A stretch of DNA of 64,000 bases from Chryseobacterium oranimense (GTDB lineage: Bacteria > Bacteroidota > Bacteroidia > Flavobacteriales > Weeksellaceae): assembly GCF_025244725.1 (NCBI RefSeq), contig NZ_CP104203.1, positions 1,674,001 through 1,738,000 of the forward strand, in the 5' to 3' direction. The notes under the pieces were generated by a model. The model had not been told where the DNA came from and made no database searches. It saw only the letters and a list, made by a program, of their open reading frames with translations. A program made the position numbers and the translations under genes. Positions within the stretch are counted from its first letter, which is position 1; each line of letters opens with the position of its first letter. Positions 19,801 to 27,166 of this stretch are shown in pieces.

Positions 19801-20151
19801 TTTATCTGAAAGTTCTGGAATCAGTCTTACGGTATAATTGGTCTTGTCTTCGCTGATCATAATGATCCTGGACTCATACCCCGGATAACTGACCAATACG
19901 GATTTGGTTTCTGCGGGGATTTCCAGGATGAACTGACCGTTCTTATCTGTTACTGTACCCACGGATACACTTTCAATAATTCCGTTCAGATCCGTTTTGG
20001 TGGAAACCGACCGGGTTTCTATTTTTACAGATGCTCCTACGATAACACCAGATGTATTTTCGTCTTCAATTTTTCCTGTAATGGTTTTCTTTTCCTGGGC
20101 CAATGCTATCTGAGCCGCCAAAAGAGGTAAAAGTATTAGAGTTTTTTTCAT
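16822..20151 (-). CDS. SusC/RagA family TonB-linked outer-membrane transporter
   Basis: 1109 residues with signal peptide (MKKTLILLPLLAAQIALAQ). A carboxypeptidase-regulatory-like beta-sandwich (about 22-110) is followed by a TonB-box region and a plug with the SusC signatures PLWVVDGLPL and DIEDITILKDAAATAIYGARAANGVI. A 22-strand barrel ends in a C-terminal Phe. It imports a large ligand across the outer membrane with TonB energy and pairs with the SusD-like lipoprotein 10 nt downstream. The N-terminal sandwich carries an extra loop (TRSVSTKTDLNGIIESVS), which is unusual. The metalloprotease stops 6 nt before its start. Confidence 0.95.
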   Translation of the reverse strand: MKKTLILLPLLAAQIALAQEKKTITGKIEDENTSGVIVGASVKIETRSVSTKTDLNGIIESVSVGTVTDKNGQFILEIPAETKSVLVSYPGYESRIIMISEDKTNYTVRLIPELSDKNKIQEVIITGYQKIEKRKQTSAVSTVKMDNINQAGVASVDQMMMGQVAGVVVTPETGAPGGPAKIRIRGTASLSGPQDPLWVVDGLPLEGNDVPNFSDKDNIDQLQNFSIAGLNPNDIEDITILKDAAATAIYGARAANGVISITTKKGKKGTMRLNFSADTFVTARPDFNRLNLLNASEKVDLELMLASRADLTYRADKGEVMRILMKNGQLDAYRNGGFGALNSFTRQQIDGLRANNTDWGKLLYRNAINKQYGVSLSGGSDRSDYYFSLGYYDEEGTTIGTGFKRYNLTLKNNYKISDKLNAGISIFGTHSERESFVTDADASINPINYSRNANPYLSPYNADGSYRYDQDIDGFENRYIPFNFLEERSNTNYTLKNRSLKAIFDLEYKITKDLRITSQLGMQYDNNKTEKFAAGNTYFTRKMREGTRYYKDGAYRYFLPDGGVKQNWDNDFFQYNWKLQGSYSTKINSVHEIDLMAGTEIRKTTDNTTLTRAFGYDSTTRRATAIVFPTSSFAAERKYETYREMPPIENAYASMFATASYTFDQKYTFFGSVRYDGTNLFGVNKKYKYLPIWAVSGSWLVTKENFMKDLTAISNLRLRASYGLQGNIDRNTSPFFIGEYFDATILPGTKENIINVISPPNDKLRWEKTTNTNLGLDLGLFKNRISLTADVYSRKGTDMISMKETPLETGFEYTMMNWGSLTNKGFELAISTRNIDKENFKWSTTINFAHNKSRVLSEQPRDNALLPSREGLPVNAVFALKTAGLDENGNPMFWRGNEKVSAEDFFKLYDVYADFLPGQLVDTRLSNAELRSLFTYVGDRDPKFTGGIINTFKVRNFDLTISAAFNLKQTIMQTPSYRGMDLDRGRNYTKDIYQAGITLPGITSPDMESNPGWMANKWFADNRSNAYSLLDVWAKEISYVRISSIRLGYTLPKEFTNPMGISSLRLSIEGRNLFVFSNGYKGYFDPETYGNIYAQPIAKSVTVGFNVSF

Positions 20152-20157
20152 AGCCGA

Positions 20158-22722
20158 TTATTTATTTAAAGCCTCTTTTATCCGGATGATCAAGTCTGCA
20201 TAATGAGCCCTGGAAGCTTCATCTCCTTTATATTCAGTTTTATACAATAGATTCAGTACCTTTTGAAGTTCTGCTCTTTTATAAGTGGTAACTTCGGATA
20301 CTCTTTTCATGGATGAATAATTGATATTCCTAAGACTTTCTTCTTCACCGTGGAAATTACAGATCGTTGGAATATTCAGGTTATTTTCCACCTTCAAGGC
20401 TTTTACAGCCGTCTTTTCAAATAATTTATTCACAGAAACAATGAGGGCATCCACATAGTTTTTCTGGGTCATTTTTTCAAGGATGGTGAGGCTTCCTTTT
20501 TTGTTGAAAATAGCTCCACGAACCTGGTCGAACAGATTCTCCACGGTATAGATTTCTTCTTTTGAACCGGAAACTTCATGCTTTAATTCATTTTCAAGCA
20601 TTCTCAGCAAACGGTCATCCATAAACAGGGAATAAATATTTCCGTACTGCATTCCTCTTGCCAAGGTATACGGAGTCTGCTCAAATGGTCCCATCGGTGA
20701 ATTTTTAACGGGATAGGTTTTCTCTGTAATGGGATTGAAGAAAAGCCATTCCGGAAGATGTACTGCATTTCTGATCAGGTAATCAACTGCTCTTTTCTGG
20801 GTTTCCGCCGGTACTGCTTCATAGGCTTTCTTATCGCTGCCGAATACCGTATTGTTCAGGTAAATTCCTCCTACATTGGCCATTACGTGTCCTGTATACA
20901 GGTCCCACTGCCCTATGGCTCCCAGATATAACTTTCCTGCATCTGTATATGTTTTTCCGTCATCATAGGTCCATTTTAAAAGGTTATCTACAACGATTTT
21001 CAGGTTCTTTATTCCGTACTCTCCGGCTTTCATGGCATCATCGCCGAGGTCTTCAGACTGCGAACGCGGGTCAATGGTTTCTAAATAATTCTGCTGTTCG
21101 CCATAGAAATACATAGGATCGTCCTGATGCTTTTCTATTAAGTTTCTTAATGCTTTTTTCTCTGAAATTTCGTTCGGATACCAGCGGTAGCCCCATTCAA
21201 TTGCATATTTATCATAAACCCCGATTTTCGGAGTGATTGCGGTAACACCGTCTTCCGGCTGGGCCACATAATTATACCGTGCATAATCCATAATGGAAGG
21301 AGCTGTTCCGCCCATCTCATCTGTAAATTCTTTTGAACGAAGAGACTCAACCGGGAATGCAAATGAAGCTCCCATATTGTGTTTCAGTCCAAATGTGTGA
21401 CCTACTTCATGAGAAGATACAAATCTGATAGCCTCTCCCATATGTTCGTCACTGAATACATTTCCCCTGGCTTTGGCATCAACAGGCCCTGTCTGGATCC
21501 TCATCCATTCCTGGAGGGAAGTCATCACATTATGCCACCAGATGATATCCGATTCTATGATTTCGCCACTTCTCGGATCCACCACCGAAGGCCCCATCGC
21601 ATTGGCCTTGGGCGAGGCAGCATATGTGATTACTGAATATCGTACATCGTCTATATCAAAATCTTCATCTTTATCATCAGGCATCTTAGCGATCACTGCA
21701 TTTTTAAAGCCTGCTTTTTCAAAAGCTGCCTGCCAGTCATATACCCCTGCGATAATCTTTTCGCGCCACTGGATCGGGGTTGCGGGATCTATATAATAAA
21801 CGATAGGTTTTTTGGGTTCTACCAGCTCTCCTCGCAGGTATTTTTCTTTGTCTTCATCTTTGGGTTCCAGCCTCCATTTGGTAATAAACTGCTGTTCGTC
21901 CATTTTCTGCTGGCGGTCGTTGAAGGTCCAGTGTTTTTCACTGAAGAAACCGACCCTGGAATCTGCAATCCTCGGCTGCATTGGTGTTTTGGCTAGCAAT
22001 ACGAGGTTTGTAGTCACGCCCAGTGTTACAGGAAGATCTACTCCTCCTTCATTTACTGAAGTTGTCAGCTGGGACTTAACGACAAGGTTCTGCGGGAAAG
22101 TTTTTACTTTTTCAATATAGGAAAGGTTGGATTTTACCGATCCGCCAAGTCCTACATTCGCCAAAACATCATTGAAGCTTTTTTGGTTTCCGTCAAAAAT
22201 CTTGTTTACTTTAATGGCTACAGAGGTGGAATCGTTATTCTGAGCCTCAATATCAAAAACCTCAATCACAGATTCTGAAAAGTTGTCTTTTACAGATCTT
22301 GTGATGGCATCATTTTCGGGGGATGATACACGGGGAACTACTGTTTTCACCCACACTTTTTTGGCTACGGTATCGCGGTAAAAAGAAATGACTTTGTTTT
22401 CATAGTTCATTCCTTTATTCAGTCCGGCTTCATTTACCTGCATGGGTACCTGCGACAGCTTATTCACCACCAGAAACTGGCGCCCCATCAGGCTGTCCGG
22501 GATCTCAAAATAAACATCGGTCTTCACCTGGATGGTATTAAAAAGTCCTTTTTTGTAGGTTCCTTTTTTCACCAGGTCTTCAATTTTTTTTGCTTTTTTT
22601 GAGGAAGATTCTGTTTTGTCCGTTTTTTCCTTATCGGTTTTTAAAGTATCTTTTTTCTGTGCCATTGCTGCCGGTGAGGCTAAGGCGAGTCCTAAATACA
22701 ATGCCAGTCTGTAGTTCTTCAT
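20158..22722 (-). CDS. Exported zinc-dependent metalloprotease (DUF5117/DUF5118/DUF4953 type)
   Basis: About 854 residues from the ATG giving MKNYRLALYL; an in-frame ATG at 22740 is the alternative. A signal peptide precedes a Lys-rich linker, then DUF5117/5118-like beta-rich regions. An extended metzincin-like zinc site HEVGHTFGLKH (residues 444-454 from the upstream ATG) follows, with SIMDYARYNYVAQPED after it as the Met-turn region. The conserved C-terminal DUF4953 domain is present. It should cleave proteins or peptides in the periplasm or at the surface. It is 6 nt ahead of susC, so protease and importer are very likely co-expressed. Confidence 0.93.
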   Translation of the reverse strand: MKNYRLALYLGLALASPAAMAQKKDTLKTDKEKTDKTESSSKKAKKIEDLVKKGTYKKGLFNTIQVKTDVYFEIPDSLMGRQFLVVNKLSQVPMQVNEAGLNKGMNYENKVISFYRDTVAKKVWVKTVVPRVSSPENDAITRSVKDNFSESVIEVFDIEAQNNDSTSVAIKVNKIFDGNQKSFNDVLANVGLGGSVKSNLSYIEKVKTFPQNLVVKSQLTTSVNEGGVDLPVTLGVTTNLVLLAKTPMQPRIADSRVGFFSEKHWTFNDRQQKMDEQQFITKWRLEPKDEDKEKYLRGELVEPKKPIVYYIDPATPIQWREKIIAGVYDWQAAFEKAGFKNAVIAKMPDDKDEDFDIDDVRYSVITYAASPKANAMGPSVVDPRSGEIIESDIIWWHNVMTSLQEWMRIQTGPVDAKARGNVFSDEHMGEAIRFVSSHEVGHTFGLKHNMGASFAFPVESLRSKEFTDEMGGTAPSIMDYARYNYVAQPEDGVTAITPKIGVYDKYAIEWGYRWYPNEISEKKALRNLIEKHQDDPMYFYGEQQNYLETIDPRSQSEDLGDDAMKAGEYGIKNLKIVVDNLLKWTYDDGKTYTDAGKLYLGAIGQWDLYTGHVMANVGGIYLNNTVFGSDKKAYEAVPAETQKRAVDYLIRNAVHLPEWLFFNPITEKTYPVKNSPMGPFEQTPYTLARGMQYGNIYSLFMDDRLLRMLENELKHEVSGSKEEIYTVENLFDQVRGAIFNKKGSLTILEKMTQKNYVDALIVSVNKLFEKTAVKALKVENNLNIPTICNFHGEEESLRNINYSSMKRVSEVTTYKRAELQKVLNLLYKTEYKGDEASRAHYADLIIRIKEALNK

Positions 22723-22850
22723 TAAAATAGTCCTATTCATTCCAAATTATTACATATCTCAGTTTCAGCTACAAAACTAGAGGTAAAGAGATCATTTACA
22801 TATTAATAAGGAGTGAGAGGTGTATTTTTGGGAGTGAGCGGATTATATTT

Positions 22851-24440
22851 TTATTCAATTAGCGGTAAAAAGCATATGAAATATTCACCATTTACAGATA
22901 TATTAACAGAATCTTTATTAAAATAATCATAAACCTGGTTCAAATAGTCAATTCCGAACTTCTCCCCCTGAACATTTTCACCGGTTTTGGGCTGCCATGT
23001 ATTCCTGATGACAATTCCTTTATCTTCGACGGTAATGGTAATTTCCAGGGGATGATCTATGGTGGCTATATTATGCTTTATCGCGTTCTCCGTTACCATC
23101 TGAAGGGACAGATAAGGAATTTTTTTTCCAAGGCTTTTCGGTTCAGAAATAATGAGATCAAAGGTGAGCTCTTCATCAAACCTGCTTTTCAGGAGTTCCA
23201 TATACTGCTCAATAAACCTGATCTCCTGTGATACGGGAACAATATTTTCCCTGGGAGGAACAATAAGGTACCGATAAATTTTAGAAAGGTTCATGGTAAA
23301 GCGCTGTGCATTTTCCTTGTTGATCCCGATCAGCATATACAGGGAATTCAATGAATTAAAAAGAAAATGCGGGTTGATATTGTTTTTGAGTTGCTGAAGC
23401 TGGTTGAGCACTTCCACCCGGTGCATTTTTTCGTTCTCAATAAGGAGCAGGTTCTTTTCGGACTGTATTTTTTCTTTTTCCCGATAAGCCAGTGCGGTAG
23501 ATCTCTGAAAAAGGATGAAAACCGTTACAATAAGGAACAGAGCGGCAAGAAAGATGTAAACGCTATAGGTTTTTGTTTTGTTTACGCTTTCGTCGATGAG
23601 GAAGTTCACATGATTTACCACTGCATAACCTTCAAAGTTGTCTGTTTTTAAAGGTTTTATAAAGCGGGTGACTTCTACGTTCAGATATTCGGAAATGGTG
23701 CTTCCTTCTGTGTAGCCGGATTTTGTTTTGGCGGTTAAGGTATCCTGCGGCTTAATGTTTGTAAAATCAAAAATATTTTTTCCAAGATATTTCTGATCGG
23801 GATGGGTAATGCAGATGCCTTCTTTGGTGAAAACATAAGCGTAGTTATTGGGAGTTTTGTCTAAATTGATAAAATATTGGTGGAGATCATCCAGACTTAC
23901 CGCTGAACCGTAATACAGGACATCCTTCTTAGGCAGTTTCAGGGAATCGTAGCTTACCCAATAAGTGCTGTCTTTGGGTGTAGTGATCAAAAAATCACTG
24001 AAATGCCCTGAACCATTGTTTTGTATTTTAATATACTTTCCTTCCCTATCCTTCTTTGTGAATATTTCGGATAAGGCACTGCTGTTTTCAGATTTCCCCG
24101 AATTACCATGATAATAGGAGTACCAGCTGTACGGCAGAAGATTCCGTTTTCTGTTCAGATCATTAAGGACGGATGAATACTCTTTGTAGTTTTTCAGACC
24201 GTCTTTCCGGATCAGGGCACGGAGCAGGTATTGGTAATCTTCAATATTTTTGAGCTCTTTTTCTATAGTTTCATATTTTCTGAAAAAGGTTTTCCGGGCA
24301 AATTCTTCATTGTTTTTCCGGCTGTCGCGGGTAATGAGAATACTGAGCACGGCAAATGCTACAACCGCAATGAAACATACAGATGCAATGGCTATGTAAA
24401 TAGATTTCTGGGATAGAATGTGTTTAAAATTAATATTCAT
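22851..24440 (-). CDS. LytS-type sensor histidine kinase with extracytoplasmic Cache domain
   Basis: 529 residues. TM1 (about 14-37) and TM2 (about 291-312) flank a 250-residue periplasmic domain that looks like a double Cache sensor (AYVFTKEGICITHPDQKYLG at 201-220 is typical). The cytoplasmic part is a His_kinase domain with phospho-acceptor His358 in NNINPHFLFNSLNSLY and a short ATPase domain. This class pairs with LytTR regulators, here the one at 14652. It is the first gene of the protease-SusCD locus, so the periplasmic domain may sense the product of the protease or the ligand of SusCD. That link is inference. Confidence 0.92.
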   Translation of the reverse strand: MNINFKHILSQKSIYIAIASVCFIAVVAFAVLSILITRDSRKNNEEFARKTFFRKYETIEKELKNIEDYQYLLRALIRKDGLKNYKEYSSVLNDLNRKRNLLPYSWYSYYHGNSGKSENSSALSEIFTKKDREGKYIKIQNNGSGHFSDFLITTPKDSTYWVSYDSLKLPKKDVLYYGSAVSLDDLHQYFINLDKTPNNYAYVFTKEGICITHPDQKYLGKNIFDFTNIKPQDTLTAKTKSGYTEGSTISEYLNVEVTRFIKPLKTDNFEGYAVVNHVNFLIDESVNKTKTYSVYIFLAALFLIVTVFILFQRSTALAYREKEKIQSEKNLLLIENEKMHRVEVLNQLQQLKNNINPHFLFNSLNSLYMLIGINKENAQRFTMNLSKIYRYLIVPPRENIVPVSQEIRFIEQYMELLKSRFDEELTFDLIISEPKSLGKKIPYLSLQMVTENAIKHNIATIDHPLEITITVEDKGIVIRNTWQPKTGENVQGEKFGIDYLNQVYDYFNKDSVNISVNGEYFICFLPLIE

Positions 24441-24628
24441 TTTTTGCTGATCATTTTCTCAGTTGTTCAAAGTAATGATCACTTTTTTAAACTTAATTGG
24501 TATTCTTATTCATTTTAATTGTTTTGTCTGTGCCATGTGTGATGCCATACTTTTTCCCGACGCAAAGCTTTACAATTGAGGCTGCATATTTGAGGCTGCA
24601 AAGAAAAAATCAATTTTCAATTGATCTG

Positions 24629-24721
24629 ATGAAGCGTGTGTTATATTTATTATGTTTTATTAGTGGCTTGGCTTTGCCGCTTGCTTTGCTTCAACTTCCT
24701 AATCCGATGGGTACAATATAA
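24629..24721 (+). CDS. Possible 30-aa single-pass membrane micro-protein
   Basis: A short frame starting MKRVLYLLCFISG encodes one hydrophobic helix followed by a proline-rich tail. The same frame is open upstream to an ATG at 24497. A strong palindrome begins 8 bp after the stop codon, as expected for a small transcription unit, but that palindrome can equally serve the tRNA on the other strand. No homologue is known to me. Confidence 0.22.
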   Translation: MKRVLYLLCFISGLALPLALLQLPNPMGTI

Positions 24722-24729
24722 AACAGTAA

Positions 24730-24751
24730 TTCCATTAGAATTCTAATGGAA
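24730..24751. terminator. Perfect 22-bp palindrome, bidirectional terminator
   Basis: A 9-bp stem TTCCATTAG / CTAATGGAA with centre AATT is flanked by T-rich sequence on both sides. It lies 15 bp beyond the 3' end of the minus-strand tRNA-Ser and 8 bp beyond a small plus-strand frame. Confidence 0.65.
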
Positions 24752-24765
24752 CTATTTGTTTTCTG

Positions 24766-24850
24766 CGGAGAGTGAGGGATTCGAACCCCCGGACCTGTTA
24801 CAGTCAACAGTTTTCAAGACTGCCGCAATCGACCACTCTGCCAACTCTCC
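24766..24850 (-). tRNA. tRNA-Ser(TGA)
   Basis: An 85-nt class II tRNA. The 7-bp acceptor stem is GGAGAGT / ACTCTCC with discriminator G. The D-arm is TGGCAGAGTGGTCGATTGCGGCA, the anticodon loop is CTTGAAA (anticodon TGA), the variable arm is long, and the T-loop is GGTTCGAATCC. CCA is not encoded. It decodes UCA and probably other UCN codons. A second, identical copy lies at 33300-33384. Confidence 0.97.
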
Positions 24851-24873
24851 TGAATAATATTTTTTCAGTGGTG

Positions 24874-24904
24874 CAAATATATAATGATTTTCACTGATCA
24901 CAAA
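24874..24904 (-). promoter_or_regulatory. Promoter of tRNA-Ser copy 1
   Basis: On the minus strand TTTG, a 19-bp spacer, then TATATTTG: an exact match to the Bacteroidota -33/-7 consensus. The -7 box ends 23 bp before the tRNA 5' end. The sequence GCACCACTGAAAA after the -7 box is shared with copy 2. Confidence 0.85.
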
Positions 24905-25020
24905 ACTTTTGTTAAAAATCAGCCATCACTACAATTCTTAAAAAAACCATTTTGCAGAAGCGAAAGAAACTTCTCTTTAATAATAGGGTACAGAATTTTA
25001 ATTATCTTTAACAATCAAAT

Positions 25021-25092
25021 ATGGCCATTAAAAGGAACCAAGGTGTTCACGATACATTGAAAGTAAAGTGTGAGAAATGTAGATGCGCTTAA
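25021..25092 (+). CDS. Possible 23-aa Cys-containing upstream peptide
   Basis: A short frame, MAIKRNQGVHD to KCEKCRCA, lies 30 bp before the AraC start. It is preceded 12 bp upstream by TATCTTTA, one base off the -7 consensus. Three cysteines (CxxCxC) end the peptide. It could be a leader peptide of the AraC-monooxygenase unit or chance; nothing like a terminator hairpin follows it. Confidence 0.2.
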   Translation: MAIKRNQGVHDTLKVKCEKCRCA

Positions 25093-25122
25093 GCCATATA
25101 AAAGACATGCCAGCAAAACAAA

Positions 25123-25875
25123 ATGAATGATATTCCTCAACATAAGCTCGTAAAACCCGACCCGTCGATTGCCGATTTTGTCTATTGCTTTTCATCGATA
25201 CAAAATCTGTCTTCTATTACCGAAGGCGTGATTATTCCGAACGGAAAAATTGATCTTTCCTTTTACAGAAATCCAGACGGTCAATTTCACATTTCTCTTT
25301 TAGGGCTGGAAACAAAGCCTAAGATCACACCGGAACAAAATATTTCAACTTTTTTTGCCATTAATTTTAATCCGCTTGCCGTAGAATATATTTTACACCA
25401 CTCTATTGCAGACATTCTGAATACAGCAAAATCTTTGCCTGATAATTTTTGGGATTTCAGCATCGATGATCTGAACGATTTTGATTTGTTCTGTGAAAAA
25501 GCCACCCGAAAAATACAATCGCTTTTACCAATAGAAATAGATGTCCGGAAACACAAACTTTTTGAATTGATTACTGCAACCAGCGGCGAAATTTCAGTAA
25601 AGGAACTTTCAGAAAAAGTGTCCTGGAGCGCAAGACAGATCAATCAATATTTCAATCAGCAATTTGGTCTTTCATTGAAGGCATATTGCAGTATCCTGCG
25701 TTTCCAGGCTTCGCTTTCACATATCAAGGAGGGCAAGCTTTTTCCGCAGCTAAATTATTACGACCAGTCGCATTTCATCAAAGAAATCAAAAAACTTTCA
25801 GGTGCCTCGCCCAAAGAGTTATTTAAAAACAAAGACCGCCGATTTTTACAATTTTTAATAAGTGATAAGAAATAA
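25123..25875 (+). CDS. AraC family transcriptional regulator
   Basis: 250 residues. The N-terminal half (about 1-125, with ITEGVIIPNGKIDLSFY) resembles the cupin-like sensor of DUF6597-type AraC proteins. The C-terminal part carries two helix-turn-helix units: ISVKELSEKVSWSARQINQYFNQQ and then the second with QLNYYDQSHFIKEIKKLSGASPKEL. It is 24 bp upstream of and codirectional with the flavin monooxygenase, which it probably controls. The inducer cannot be told from sequence. Confidence 0.92.
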   Translation: MNDIPQHKLVKPDPSIADFVYCFSSIQNLSSITEGVIIPNGKIDLSFYRNPDGQFHISLLGLETKPKITPEQNISTFFAINFNPLAVEYILHHSIADILNTAKSLPDNFWDFSIDDLNDFDLFCEKATRKIQSLLPIEIDVRKHKLFELITATSGEISVKELSEKVSWSARQINQYFNQQFGLSLKAYCSILRFQASLSHIKEGKLFPQLNYYDQSHFIKEIKKLSGASPKELFKNKDRRFLQFLISDKK

Positions 25876-25899
25876 TTTTGCAGCATCAATTTTAAAATT

Positions 25900-27051
25900 A
25901 TGCTTATACAAAATAAAAAAATCGCCATTGTTGGTGGCGGACCGGCTGGATTAACCTTAGCCAGATTATTACAAATGCAAGATGGTGATGTTAAAGTCTA
26001 TGAAAGAGACCTCAACCGAAATGTCCGTGTGCAGGGCTCCACTCTGGATCTTCACGAAACAACAGGCCTGGAAGCTTTGAAACGTGCAGGTCTGCTCGAT
26101 GAATTTTACAAACATCACCGCCCTGAAGCAAGCAAAATGATATTGGCGGATAAATCGCTCAACATACATTTTGACGATCGCAATTTTGCAAAAACTATTT
26201 CTGAAACCCGCCCTGAGATTGACCGTGCGCCATTGCGTGATATTTTATTAAATTCTTTACAGCCCGATACCGTTGTCTGGGACAGCCGTTTTATTTCTAT
26301 GGAAAAGCAAAACGACGGCTGGCTTTTGCATTTCAGTAACGGAACAAGTGCTTATGCAGATTTGGTCATTGCTGCTGACGGAGCTAGTTCAAAAATCCGT
26401 CCTTACCTCAGCGATATTAAAGCAGTTTTTTCAGGTATTACACTGATTCAGGGGGATATTTACGAAGTGGAAAAAAACGAATCCAAACTGTTTTCTTTTG
26501 GAAAAATAATGGCTTTTGATGATGAAAAAATGTTAGGTTATGGTACAAAAGGCGACGGCTCAATTATGTTTATAGCTGCCTTCAAAACTTCTGAAAACTG
26601 GCTTTCTGAAAGTAAAATTGATTTCAGTAATCAAGAACAGGTGACCGCCTGGTTTAAGCAGGAATTTTCCAACTGGAGCGAAAATTGGCAGGAATTATTT
26701 ACCAATGAAAGTGTTCACTTTACTCCGCGTCCGCAATATTATTACCCGTTCGATCAAACCTGGGAAACTCAGGAAAATTTAACGATGATCGGCGATGCAG
26801 CCCACAAAATGCCTCCATTTGCAGGTGAAGGTGCCAACGTAGCAATGCAGGACGCATTTGAATTAGCCGAGTGTTTAACGAGCAATACCTTCTCTGATAT
26901 AAAAGCCGCCATCGCCCATTTTGAAAAAAACATGGTAGAAAGAGGAGCAGCAGCAACACAAGATACTCTGGAAAATATGGAAAGAATGTTCTCAAAAAGC
27001 GGATTGGAGCAAATGATTTCGTTTTTTAATCAGGTGGAGCATGAAATCTGA
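25900..27051 (+). CDS. TetX-like FAD-dependent monooxygenase
   Basis: 383 residues of a class A flavoprotein hydroxylase. The FAD/NADPH fold shows GGGPAG (12-17), Glu35-Arg36 after the second strand, Arg113 in PLRDILLNSL, and the GD motif IGDAAHKMPPFAGEGAN (298-314). Along its whole length it resembles TetX, the tetracycline-inactivating monooxygenase. By eye, the TetX substrate residue Gln192 is conserved (Gln184), but Arg213 aligns with Lys202 and His234 with Met223. I therefore infer a related aromatic or polyketide substrate rather than proven tetracycline oxidation. It sits in an apparent two-gene unit with the AraC regulator and ends at a strong terminator. Confidence 0.9.
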   Translation: MLIQNKKIAIVGGGPAGLTLARLLQMQDGDVKVYERDLNRNVRVQGSTLDLHETTGLEALKRAGLLDEFYKHHRPEASKMILADKSLNIHFDDRNFAKTISETRPEIDRAPLRDILLNSLQPDTVVWDSRFISMEKQNDGWLLHFSNGTSAYADLVIAADGASSKIRPYLSDIKAVFSGITLIQGDIYEVEKNESKLFSFGKIMAFDDEKMLGYGTKGDGSIMFIAAFKTSENWLSESKIDFSNQEQVTAWFKQEFSNWSENWQELFTNESVHFTPRPQYYYPFDQTWETQENLTMIGDAAHKMPPFAGEGANVAMQDAFELAECLTSNTFSDIKAAIAHFEKNMVERGAAATQDTLENMERMFSKSGLEQMISFFNQVEHEI

Positions 27052-27093
27052 TGGTCAATTTTATAATTCTGTTCAGAATTTCTAGTCAGACTC

Positions 27094-27130
27094 AAAAACG
27101 GTTTATCAGCAATATTGATAAACCGTTTTT
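27094..27130 (+). terminator. Intrinsic terminator after the monooxygenase
   Basis: A perfect 15-bp stem (AAAAACGGTTTATCA / TGATAAACCGTTTTT) with a 7-nt loop and T tail lies 43 bp after the monooxygenase stop and also faces the convergent phospholipase gene. Confidence 0.9.
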
Positions 27131-27166
27131 TATTATTCCATCAGCAGCCTTTTTAAAGTTCAGCAT

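Noticed and set aside
25900-27051. Calling the monooxygenase a tetracycline-resistance gene tet(X)
   Set aside because: Two residues that contact tetracycline in TetX are not conserved, so only family membership is supported.
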